In this document: in pieces, positions 26,755-38,700 of the stretch
How positions within the stretch are numbered: position 1 is the first letter of the stretch
How the letters are laid out: every line of letters starts with the position of its first letter
Source: Macquaria australasica
Lineage: Eukaryota > Chordata > Actinopteri > Centrarchiformes > Percichthyidae
Assembly: GCA_005408345.1 (NCBI GenBank)
Contig: SEMN01000222.1
Span: 694,001-758,000 of the forward strand
Direction: 5' to 3'
Length of the DNA stretch: 64,000 nt
Notes under the pieces: generated by a model
The model's input: only the letters and a program-made list of their open reading frames with translations
Database searches by the model: none
What the model was told of the DNA's origin: nothing
Made by a program: the position numbers and the translations under genes

Positions 26755-29700
26755 TCGTGTGTGTGTGGTCGTGTGTGGTCGTGTGTGTGTGTGTGATGTT
26801 CAGGGCAGGAGGTAGGATCATGCACTGGTTAATATGAGTGTGAGAGTATTAACATATAAAGCAAGGACTGGAATAACAACAACAGTCTCTGAATACAGCT
26901 CACTTTTACCAGCTCAAAAAAAAAAACTGCTGATGCACCGCTGAATGGAGACATAGAGCAGGAAGCGAGGATGCATTATTCAGCGATGTTGCAGCAAACT
27001 CTAAAGCACAGGTCACCGACTGAACTGCTCAGACTGCCAGCGTGAAAGTGAATGAGTGATGTGGCTGTTCTCCTTTAACCTCGAGCCTGAAGAAAGGCAC
27101 TTAACCCCGAATGCTGCAGGTGGATTACTCAGTGGCTCACAGTGGAGGAATACACTGGAAGAATACAGTCCAGTCTGCTTGTTATATTTAAGGAAAGCAG
27201 GGTGTTCATATGTGATGAAAGCCTCCCCTGCGGTATTGAAACATACAGTAAATGTAAAGGACCAAACCAGGGGTTTTGCATGTTTTATAGAGCTACAGTG
27301 ATAAATCACCCGGACCAATATATCGGGTGATGTTTCTTCATTGCAGAAATATCTGTAGTGGTGTACCGATAAGTAACATGAAATGTCAGTACAGAAAGGA
27401 AAGAATGTCTTTCAGGTCATTTAGAAACAGTGTGTCCTTATAATTTTCCACCAGAGAGCAGAGACAAATTTAAATGATCCTTGAGATTGTTTTTAAACTC
27501 TTAAATATCGATGTCAGTATTGGCCACATAAATCCAGTATCAGTCTGTCAATGTTTTAGACCATTAACAAACAAAAACAAAACCTTTTTAGATTAGCTGA
27601 CTTCTTTAAGTGAAAAACAGTTTGTATTTAATGGGCTAAAACTTGCAAAACTCTGGTCTGGTTCTTTAAAGAAAATAAACAAACTTATTCTGTAATTCCC
27701 CAGAAATAATGCAGGCACTCAGGATTTAAAGGATAAGTTTGTCGTTTTTAGAAATACACTTCTTGTCAAGAGGTAGGTAAGACGACCAATACCACTCTTT
27801 CACTTGATAGGAAGCTACAGCCCGCAGCTGATTAGCCTAGCTTAGCACAAAGACTGGCAGCAGCCAGCCTGGCTAGCTGTTGCCTCCTGTTTTGCCCGTC
27901 TTGCTAAGCTAAGCTATTTGGCAGCTGTCAATAGGTTTATATTTAACGTACAAACATGACAGTGCTATCAATCGTCTCATCTAACACTAGAAGATGAAAG
28001 AAAGCAAATAAGCCAGTAAGAATAATGTAAAATATCACAGCCAGAAACAACCTAAAGTGGCATTCTAAAGACCACCTAAGAGCAGTCCAAAACCCATCAA
28101 ATAATAAATAAATATGACCAGCACATACACTTTTTCAACTATATATAATATCCCTAACATGGGAAGCCAGAAGAATAAGCATAAAACATCAGCAGCAATT
28201 ATTTAAAGAAGATACATACTGTATATTTCTGCAATTTAAAGCCTAAAGGGTTCAGGCAGAAGGAGCATTAGACATAAAATATATTTTAATTCAGATGCAC
28301 CCTTTCTCCAACTTTAATTAAAATTGGACTGATATGTTCAGTAGTTACAGTTTTACTATGTTCGAAATTTTGGCCTCTAATTGTAACACACTTACACACC
28401 ATCATACTTGTATGTCCTTCTTTGTGCAGATGCAGAGAGAGCTGAACACCCGGCGAGGCGAGGGCATAGACGTCAAAGATGGCGGCTCGGGCCACAGAGG
28501 TGTGTTCTCCCCTCAGGACAGTCCGTGCATTGCCCCCCGGTCACCTCGCTCCCCACGCTCCCCCTGTACGCCCACGCTTGTCTCTGCACCCCCCATGCGC
28601 TCCCACTCGGACTCTGAGGCCATGCTGGAGGAGCAGGGGGCTGCGATGAGGCTGAAAGGCCCAACGGAGAACCTGTTCCTAGACGCGCTGTCTCTGGACC
28701 CCCTCAGTGGCCTGGAGGTCCCACCGCCCTCCAGACTGGAGAGTGAGAAGAGGTTCCCCTGCCTGAAGGAGGTAACGCATACATCAGATCATCACTGCTT
28801 TGAACAGCAACGCGAAAATTTGAGTGAGATGGAAATAAGAGCGTGGTTAAAACTAGAACTGAAATATCTCAACAATTAGATAGACTGAAAATGTTTGTAC
28901 AGACATTCATGATCCCCAGAGGATGAATCCTTATGACCAAATACCTGCAAAACTAATGACATTCCCATCAGCCTCAGCTTTACATTGTGTTTAGTGCATT
29001 TAATTAGCAAATGTTAGCAACACTCTAAAACCATCTAATAAGATGGTAAACATTACCTGCTAAACATCACAGCATTATCACTGTGAGAATGATGCTTTTT
29101 ATTGTCATACATGAAATTAAACTTACTATCTTTGGGTTTTGGACTGTTTTGCAGATAAAAAGAGCAATTTCAAAACATCATCTTGGGCTCTGGGAAGTTA
29201 TGTATTGCTCGTTGGCCATTTTGTAATGGATGTAATGACCATTTTTCACTATTTTGTGACAGTTTATAGACGAAAAATGATTAATAGATTAGTTGAGAAA
29301 ATAATTGGTTGATTAGTCGATAACTAATGACAACAGATTCATTAGTTGCAGCCCTAGTTCAAACCACCCAATAAAATGATAAAATAAAAATGACACAGTC
29401 AAAGGTTAATTACTAAAAACATAGTGTTTTAGCCGTTGTTTTGTTATAGATGATTTCCCTGTTCTTGAATGACAGATATTCACTCATTTTAGGATACTAC
29501 CTGTTTTTCCAGAAGCTACTGTCTATAAATCATCTTACCTTTTACTACATGATTTTATTGTTGTGTTTCAGGCTCTGAATGAGATTTCGGAGAGAGAAGG
29601 TGATCCTGAATACCCAGAGGAGGAGACGGGCGGTGGGAGTCTGCTCAGGTAACCTCATGTCAAACTGAGTTCAAGAGCTCAACTGAGTGTTTTACTGGGC

Positions 29701-32700
29701 AAACTGTTCTTTAAAAGCTGATGCATTTTCTTTTTTTTTCTTTTTTTTAATTTATTTTCTTTTTATTATTTTTGGCAAAAACAAAAACAACAGACAGACC
29801 AAGGGACAGCAGAGGTTGAGGTGAAATGGTTGACATCGTGTAAACAGGAAGTGAAAAGAGGATGGGTTACATCGCAGTATCAAGGTCTGAGGTTCCTTTG
29901 AAATCATAGAGGTCCTTATGATCCATGACTGGGATTTATGCAAAGCCAGGGTTTTTTTAAGGAGGGGTCTTCTATTCATTAATAATTTAAAGCCCATTCT
30001 GTTGTCATAAGGAACTAAACCAAAGTTCTCCAAACAAAATAAATATATGAAAGAAATGTTTGGGTAGGAGCGCTTCCTGGACTTTGTTTGGGGTGCTCTT
30101 TGGATAGGGATACCTGCTAAATAAATACAAAATATATATATATATAATATAAATATATAATAAAGAAATCACCTGAGATTCAAATAAGATTTCCAGTTTT
30201 TCAAAAGCTGATGCATTTTCATAGATTATAGATTATTCAGCTTCCTTCTGCGTTTTTGTTGCTCATACAAACCCACCGGTCCCTCTGGAGCTCGGCTGTT
30301 GATTCTGTTAACTGTTACTTGAAGTGACAGTTTCCCCCTGGTGATTTTTCTGTGAAAGTTTCTCTTATGGCGAGGAAGTGATCCAGCTCACTACGCTGTT
30401 AAATAATTCAGACAGTTTTAAAACACTGAAAGGCATTAAGTTGCTTTTTTCAAAAAACATACACACATATTTTATTTCTGCAGCGGGAATATAAGGGAGA
30501 TGAGATCATGACTGGGTTGTGATGTTTGGTCTCAGTGTCCCAGCTGAAGTAAATGTTAATGAACTGTGTGTCTGTTTGTGTGTGTGTGTGTGTGTTTCCT
30601 GTCCAGAGCCAAGTCTGTGTGCTCCATGAGCGACTTCCAGAGGTTAATGGACAGCTCGCCGTTCCTGCCCGACAAAACTCGCCACGGTGATCAGGGCCAA
30701 GACGAGGTCACCCCGCCTCTGTCCCCGGACGACCTCAAGTACATTGAGGAGTTCAACAATAAGGGCTGGGACTTCCCATCATCTACATCTGGCCCGGGTC
30801 CTGCCCGGGAAGTGTGGACAGACAACCCCCCCGAGGCCCGGGTAGGGGAGCCCGTTCTTGATCCATTCCAGCCAGCCTCCTGGTTCCTCACCACCAGCGC
30901 CACCCTGACCACCAGCACCCTGAGCAGCCCTGAGCACTGCCACAAGTCCCCGCTGAGGGGCAACGGAGCAGGGGCGGCAGGGGTGGGAGCGGAGCACTGT
31001 GGGGTTCACATCCTCCACAGCCCCACCAGACCTGGGGCAGCTGAGCGCCTTACTGCCCAAGACCCGGACTTCCTGTACGCCAAAGGGACCAAAGCCGGGG
31101 GTGTAGGAGAGGCTGGGGTGGGAGCCAGCGGACCAGATGAGGTCTTCAGTGGTGGGAGGTGGCCATGTGGGCTTCTGGAGGGTGGGGGGTTAAGGACTTC
31201 TCCTAACCAGTCTCCTATCTGCCCCACAGTGGGCTACACCTCCTCTCTGGAGCTTCAGCTCTCCAGAAACATGAGTGATGACATGAAGGAGGTGGCCATC
31301 TCTGTGAGGAACGCCATCCGCTCTCCGCCGGGGCCTGTTGTCCGGGACACCGCCTGCCAGACCAACGGATTTACCACGCGAGGCACTCAGACCACCCAGA
31401 CCATCAGTGTGGGTCTACAAACGGACCTGCTGAGGAACCTGACCAGCAGCCCCCACCGCTGCCTCACCCCGAAAGGTGGCAGCACGCCCATATCTTCCCC
31501 GTCCCGCAGCCTGAGGAAGGTGCAATACTCTCCTGTCGTCCAGAGCAAGTTTGAGCGACCCTGCTGCTCGCCAAAGTACGGCTCGCCCAAGCTCCAGCGC
31601 AAACTGTCCACATCCAACAAGGCTGAGCTACCCAGTACCAGCCGTGCTCCCACCCCCACCACCCCGCAGAAGGGCAACAACGAGTCGGCGTGGGCCCGCT
31701 CCACCACCACCCGCGACAGCCCCGTCCATACCACCATCAACGACGGCCTCTCCAGCCTCTTCAACATCATCGACCACACCCCCGTGGTCTACGACTCCAT
31801 ACAGAAGTTCAACAAGTCCCCTAGTCGCTCTCGCTCAACCCCTCCCTCCACCACCGAGCCCAGCCCTGCGCAAGGGGCTCTCGCCTCGGACCCCAGGAGC
31901 ACGCAGGAGTGCTTGCGGACTGCTCACGGACGCTCACCCAGCCCCGTGCAGCTGATAGTGGAGACGCAGGGGGACAAAAACCCAGAGGTGGTGAGCATAC
32001 GGCAGGACCTGTCGGCCCCGCCGGGCTACACGCTGGCTGAAAACGCAGCCCGCATCCTTAATAAGAAGCTGCAGGAGCAGAGCTTCAGAGAGGAGAGGAG
32101 GCTGCAGGCTGGAGGACAGAGCAGCCACAGCAGAGACAGCAGCAGGCAGGCCGACTCAGACAGAGGACAGTCTGGATGTATGGAGGTAAATATACAGACG
32201 CACTGGATTCATCGCTTCATCACTCATTTGATCTGGGGCCCATGTTTTATGATGCAAAGATATGTATGACTTTGCCTTGGATTTTACTTGTAATGGTTGA
32301 AGACAAACTTTAAGGCATGTGTGGTTAATTAGAGAAAAAGCTAATCAACTACATTATAATATCACTAAAAATGTTAATGCTTTTTTCTCAGATCGAAAGC
32401 ACTGACTGATGCAATGGTAATGTCAAAATATTTGACCCTCTTCAGTAATACAATGATGTATGTAGACACTCTTTAAGGTTTCTTCTTCTTCTTCTTCTTC
32501 TTCTTCTTCTTCTTCTGTACCTTCTTCTTCACTGTAGTGACTTTCTTGTAGTGTGGCTTTTATTTCTTTGCTTTAACTATCACTGAGGCCCGACCGAAAC
32601 CTGATTAATGTGTCTGATAACTGGAGAAGTGAAATTAATGATCTCACAGTAATGATCTAAGTGGGATCATAGGTACATAGTTACATAATTAATCATTATC

Positions 32701-35700
32701 AGCACTCTCCAATTAAATGTTCAATCTGAATTTTAAGCGGTTCCAGTTTTTGGAGCGATTTGATGTTCCCTAAACCAAAATGAACCAAGAAAAGCACTGA
32801 TTTTACTCAATGAAATCAGCGCTCTGACACGTTGGTCGGGCCCTTTTCACCACCCATTCAGCTGACCTGTGGAAAAAAAAATAAACAGCAGACAGAAAAC
32901 CATCTTTCTGGTCATGTTTAAATGATGAAACAGAAAGACAAATGCATTCAGTTTACTGTATGTACTGGCACGCCTCTCATTTGGCTCCCCATAGACAGGT
33001 TAAAACTCCAGAAAAGTAGGTCATGCTGTGTCAAAGCTATACATTAAAACAATGTACCAAAGACAAGGCTGCATATTTGAATCCACAACATGAACAGTGA
33101 GCAGCATAATCCCACATATGGTGATTAATATGTCCACTAACATCAAGGTTTCACCAGCTGCTGTTTGCTGATCTGCAGAACAGACAGAGTAAGATTAGAG
33201 TCTGATATGTGATTTTATGGATGATAGTAGAGCGTGTGTTTCCCTGCAGTCATTCACTAAATGATGCCATGACTTCTGTGGATGAAGGTCACAGCTCGAA
33301 CAGAGCAGAATAATGGATTGCGACGGTACTTAAAGCACGCAATATATCAATATTGTAATATAGACCTGGATATGAATCATATTGCTGTTTTGTTTTTTGT
33401 GTGCTTCAAATGGAAAGATACACAAAAAGAAGTGGGGGAAAAGGGAAATATTTACATTTAAAATATCCACCAGTAAACCAAATTGAAACGTCAGTGAGGG
33501 GGTGGGCGATACGGGTTAAATTCACATTTCATGGTACAAGTAATTTAATATTGCGATAGCTATATGTGTTTAAAATGTCAGTTTTTAGGTAATCCAGTGA
33601 GTAAGGACTGCAAGTAATGATTATTTTCAATTAATTGTTCAATAGTTTAGCCTATTATGTCATAAAATAGTAATATGCTATTCACGTCTTCAAATAGCTT
33701 GTTTTGTCTAATCAACATTCAAAAACTGATAAAACAGAGACAGTAACCAGCAAATATTTGTCATTTTTGCTTGATGAATTACTTGAACAGTTGATCAAGT
33801 TGTCAAAATTGGTGTTGACCAATTTTCTGTCAATCGACTAATCAGTTAATTGACTAATCGTTTTAGCTCTAAAGGAAATATAGTAAAAGGTTCGAACCAT
33901 TAAAAATTTCTCCTGGATATGTTTCGTGAAATAGCAAACTTTCTAGGAATTCAAGTGAGAAACCGTTATTAGATTATTTTAAATTATTCAATTAATTGTC
34001 TAAGAAATATTGATAACGGCCCTTCAATATATCCTGGAGCCCAAAGTGACATCTTCACATTGTTTGCTGCGTTCAACCAACTGAACAATATACAGTGATG
34101 CAGTATAAAACACACAACAACAGCTAATTCTCACCATTTGAGGAGCTGAAATCAGCAAATATTTGATATATTTACTTAAATAAATGACAAATGATTATCA
34201 AAATGATTGTCGATTATTTTTCTGTCGATCGACTGATTGATAAATTGACTAAACGTTTTAGTAATATAATGAATGAAATACCTGTCAAATCAAGGTACTT
34301 CATCAAAAAAATCGTTAAATCTAATATTGCCATGAAGCGTATTAAAGAGTAAAATCTCTCCCAGTAGACAAAACTTTATCGGCTTGCAGTGTATTTTATC
34401 ATATCACCCAACTCTAGTTTGGTTTATTTGCAGCCGTTCATATTGAATGTTTGGTTACCTCCAACACTCTCCGACCGGCCTGTGTGTATCTGCATCAAGT
34501 CCCAGATCCCCTTGTGTTTTTTCCAGGTCTAACATGAATGGGTGTGTGTCTTCACTGCTGTCTGTGTAGTCTGCAGGCTGAAATCAGCCACCTTATTTCT
34601 CCTGGTCAACCTCTCTGCCTTTGATATACCAAACTTATCGTGTATCTCCTTTTCCTCTTTGCCCGATTTTACCGATTAACATTTCCCGCTCTATCTTCCC
34701 TCCTCCCTCCCTCTCTCCCTCCTCCTCCCTGTCCGCTGTGCTCTGATCCAGAACCACCCTGTCATACTAACAACTCCTTGGGGACTCTAACTCTGCTTGT
34801 CTCCGTGATGTAAGTTCCTCTTGCTCCTCCTCTTCCTCTACGGCCTTTGGCGGTGGGTTCACCGGCCACACGGACCTCTCACCTCACGCCCTCTGCAGAC
34901 CTCCCCCCTCCTCACCCTCTTCATCAATGCATGCTTCACAGGACAGCAGAGTGACAGTGTGTGAAGCCATCGGAGTGGTGTCGAAAGTTGTGCGACGGCC
35001 ATCCATCTGTTTCTTCGTGTTAATGCACGCATGCTCAGTTTCTTTGGTATAGATCATCTGTTTTCTTTTAAAGGACCATAATGGTGTTTTTTGCATGTTT
35101 GCATTCCAATACCATATCATACATTTTTAGATTATTAGATTTAAATTACATTTTCAGCCAGAGCATTATGAAAATCAACTTTAGGAGACTTGCATGAGAT
35201 AGGAACTCAGTTACAGCGAACATTTATTAAGCTGTGTTTGTATCGGTGAGGTCCATCGCAGCTGAGAGCAGCAACTGATCTGATAACTTGTTGCTGACAA
35301 AACAGCTTCATAAGCTATGTTGACAGGTAGTTAAGAATATCAGCTAACATTTATGGACACTAACATGTTTCTTTTTGTTTTTGTCTTCATAATACATGTA
35401 AGCTAAATCCTGGTTAGTGACGTTTCGTTGTGCACCTCTTTTTACGCTATATTTTTGGATAATTTCAGTACACCATTATTAATAATTCTCACTAAACTAA
35501 ACACTACAGAATGACAAACACGCTACAGTTGACTTCAGACACGACTATCATCTGTTTGTAAAAAAAAAAAAAAAAAAAATTCCAAGTAAACATGTTCTAG
35601 CGAGCTAATGTTAAGTTAGCCCAGAAACTGAAAGTCGCACTCAATTTTAAAACGAATATTTGGACAAATGTGAGGTAACATTAACATTAGCTCCAGTTAT

Positions 35701-38700
35701 TGTCGAATACTGGCTTAGATTAAGTAAACTAATAATCAGGGTAATAAATTACTGTGAGTTAATAGTTAACATCGACTTTAGCCAGCTAGTGTTACCTAAG
35801 CGGACATGTAAATGTTTATTACCAGCAAACGTAGGCTGCTAACATTGGCTAATTAAGGCAAGTTCATAGAGACAAACAATAAGTGAACATCAATATTCTG
35901 ACAACAATGATGTGAATCTGAGTTTCTTGTAATCAGTACAGATTTTTCAGTACAATTACTGCTCTCTGCACTAGACTTAGTGTGTGATGGCAACATTACT
36001 TTGACCAAAAACTGAAACATCTATAGCAGTTTTCAAGTTTCAGCAAGTTGATTGTCATACCATGCCGAAAAGAAATGAAACCAGTTTGCTGGTAATGTAA
36101 AAAATGTATGATTTGCCATGAATGGGGTCAATCCTGTAAAACCGCCGGTATGGTCCTTTAAAGCAAACTCAGTTCATGTGACTCAAAGAGTCATCAGATT
36201 GTGTCTTGATTACTGATCATATAAAGTTTTGGTCAATTTTTGCACCAAAATATGAATCAGTAAACATGACACACACACACACACAAAGGACTACTCTTTT
36301 GGACGTTTCACACATTTCCTCAGCGCAGGTTGTTTAATGTCTTTTGGGACCCTGTACGGCTTTATCTGGATTATTCTAACATTGTGTTTCTACCAGGTCC
36401 TCCTCTTTGTGTCACCATGTGTGCGACTGGATGGACTGTGATGTTTTCTTGTGATGTTTTACTTTTTTTCACCTTTTGTCCATACAGTGTTTTCTTACAG
36501 TTCCCCCAGCCATTTCCTGTCACACTAACAAGTCCTCCAAAGACTAACTGAAGACGACAGCTGCTAACACTCATCACTTTCTGTACTCTATTACCTGTCG
36601 GGGTTTGTGCCTTGATGCCTGGTGGATATTAACTGGTTACTCTGGTCCATTCTGCATGCTTAAAGGAACAATCCACCATCAGATACTCTTACACTGTTAT
36701 GCAATATATTATCAGCCTGTCAGTGCATTTTTACGACGAGCGCTGGAATTTAGTTTTTCCTTAACCTCACTCGCCCACTTATTATTCAGTTAGTGATTTC
36801 CTACATTACACAAAATAGCTTTGAAAAGCAAAATGTGCAGAAAAAATGTGGTGGGTGGCTGGAGCAAAGAGTTTTTCTGGACTGTTGACTCTCCTTGTTG
36901 ATGAGTTTAAGTGCTTGGAAGAAGCTCTGAGATTTGAGAGTCGGCTGCTAAAAAGCGTTGTATTAAATTGTTAAAGCTGTCAGGAGGTCAAACTTGGAAG
37001 ACAACCAATATGAAAAAACATCGATGTTGTGACAAGGATAATGTAAGTTTTTTCATTTTTTGTGTTCAAAATGCTGCAGACTCTTTCTGAACAAACCAAA
37101 AGATGACATTTGGTTCTGTTAACTGTTATGTTTTCCAGGTTAGGAATATGCTTGAATTCCAATATACTCCTTTAAAATGATTTTTTAAAATATAATCTGG
37201 TGTTTCATCTTCACAATCATTCACGTAAACCAAAAATCTTTTAATATTTGAAATGAAATATCCCATCGTCATATTTGTTTGTTGTCTCCTGGCAGAAAAG
37301 TGCTTGAATTTTACTTTCTTTAAAAAGCTGTACGAACGCTGCTTGTTTATGCACACAAGCAATGCTGTGAGGGAACGCAGGAGCGAGGTAGCCATGATGT
37401 GTAGTTAAAAGCAAGTATATAAGCGCTGTTGGTGAAGAAATGGCCTGTTCTGTGATGAATTTCTTCCCGTCTTTTTGGTAACAGTTGATGCAAAGCGGGC
37501 AGTCCAGAAGGAAACTCTTTGTTTCAGACTCACCAAACCTGTCTGAGACCGAAACCTGACATTCAACAGTGACTTTCATTTATTTTATTTTATTGTATTT
37601 GTTTATTTGTCAGGTATAATGCTCCTTGATCAACAGAAAAAAGACTGTATATTTACATCTGTTGTCTGTGGTCAAAAATAGACAAGAAATAATTCCAATG
37701 TTTTAGAAAGCCGGAATATTTTCTACTTTAGCTGCACGGAAATCTTGCTCTCTACATTTGATACAAAACAAACTGTGAGCACAAAATTCAGTCACATTAT
37801 CTGTTTCAACAGTGTTAAAGTGTTTTAAGGTGGATTTCTCCTTTAAGGTTGAAGCGTCTACTGAGAAGTCAGGGCTGATGTGAAATTCATGTTCACGTTG
37901 CTGTTTTTTCAGTAGCCTCTCCTGCACACTGACTTCCTGTACCCATCACTGGTGCATGATCTGTGGCGTTGTGTGATCTGATGTAATAGCATCACGACTC
38001 TTGTATTAAATCTTGTATTAACCCACAAGCCGCACACTAAACAACGACTTGTCTTGTGTTTCCTGTGTGTGCACAATCCATCAGTTGTATTCGTAAACAA
38101 ATGATTTATTGATGGAGACGCCGCTCCTCCGTCTCTGTGACTTGTTTTCCCGCCTGTTCTTCAGGACTCCCTGCAGGCTGTGTAACACGTCACTCTCTGG
38201 TGGATCTATCTTTTCATCCATCTGACTTTTTTTCCCCCCTTCAGTTCATCCTCTCACGCCACCGCAGCCTCCTCACTGCCGTGTATTTTTAGCAGAACTA
38301 GATTGTTGCTTTTGCGGGCTCCGTGTCCCACCATCCCTTTTTGACGCCTGGAGATGAGCTATTTATAAATCAGGCCAGTGGTGTGATGTCCCGGTGTGAT
38401 CGTTCACCCAATCACACTCTGACATCATTCTGAGGGGGATAAAAAGTCACCCACACTCACTTTTTTTCTGTTTTTATCGCCCTCTTTTCCTCACTATTTC
38501 TTTTTCATCCAGGGGACACACACATTAAAGTCTCTGTAATTTCAACATCATTAATCTGTGTATATACCACAGCAGAAATTTGCACACACAGTCTTGAACC
38601 AGATTTATAAACCCCTGTGTTTGCATTATTCTCTGTTATACATCTCAGCCATTGTGACGTTATGCCTCCATGCATTATGATGTCTGAAAAACCTTTAACT

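Larger units (their letters stand above)
25387..28429 (+). other. mtcl2 intron, repeat-rich
   Basis: Purine-rich start (25387-25510), nested hAT-like MITEs (25745-26345), two TG microsatellites (26433-26505 and 26673-26796), then a MITE copy (27728-27990). No exon recognised. Confidence 0.55.
29649..30606 (+). other. mtcl2 intron carrying the retroinsertion and a TG tract at its end
   Basis: Besides the 472-bp insertion the intron has a TG-repeat (30565-30595) that runs almost to the acceptor of the giant exon. Confidence 0.6.
32186..34751 (+). other. mtcl2 intron
   Basis: Holds a TTC microsatellite (32479-32516) and two nearly complete hAT-like MITE copies at 33605-33873 and 33966-34262. 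It ends in a CT-rich tract before the PWGL exon. Confidence 0.6.

Noticed and set aside
30691..31779. Several - strand ORFs under the giant exon
   Set aside because: Antisense shadows without family features.
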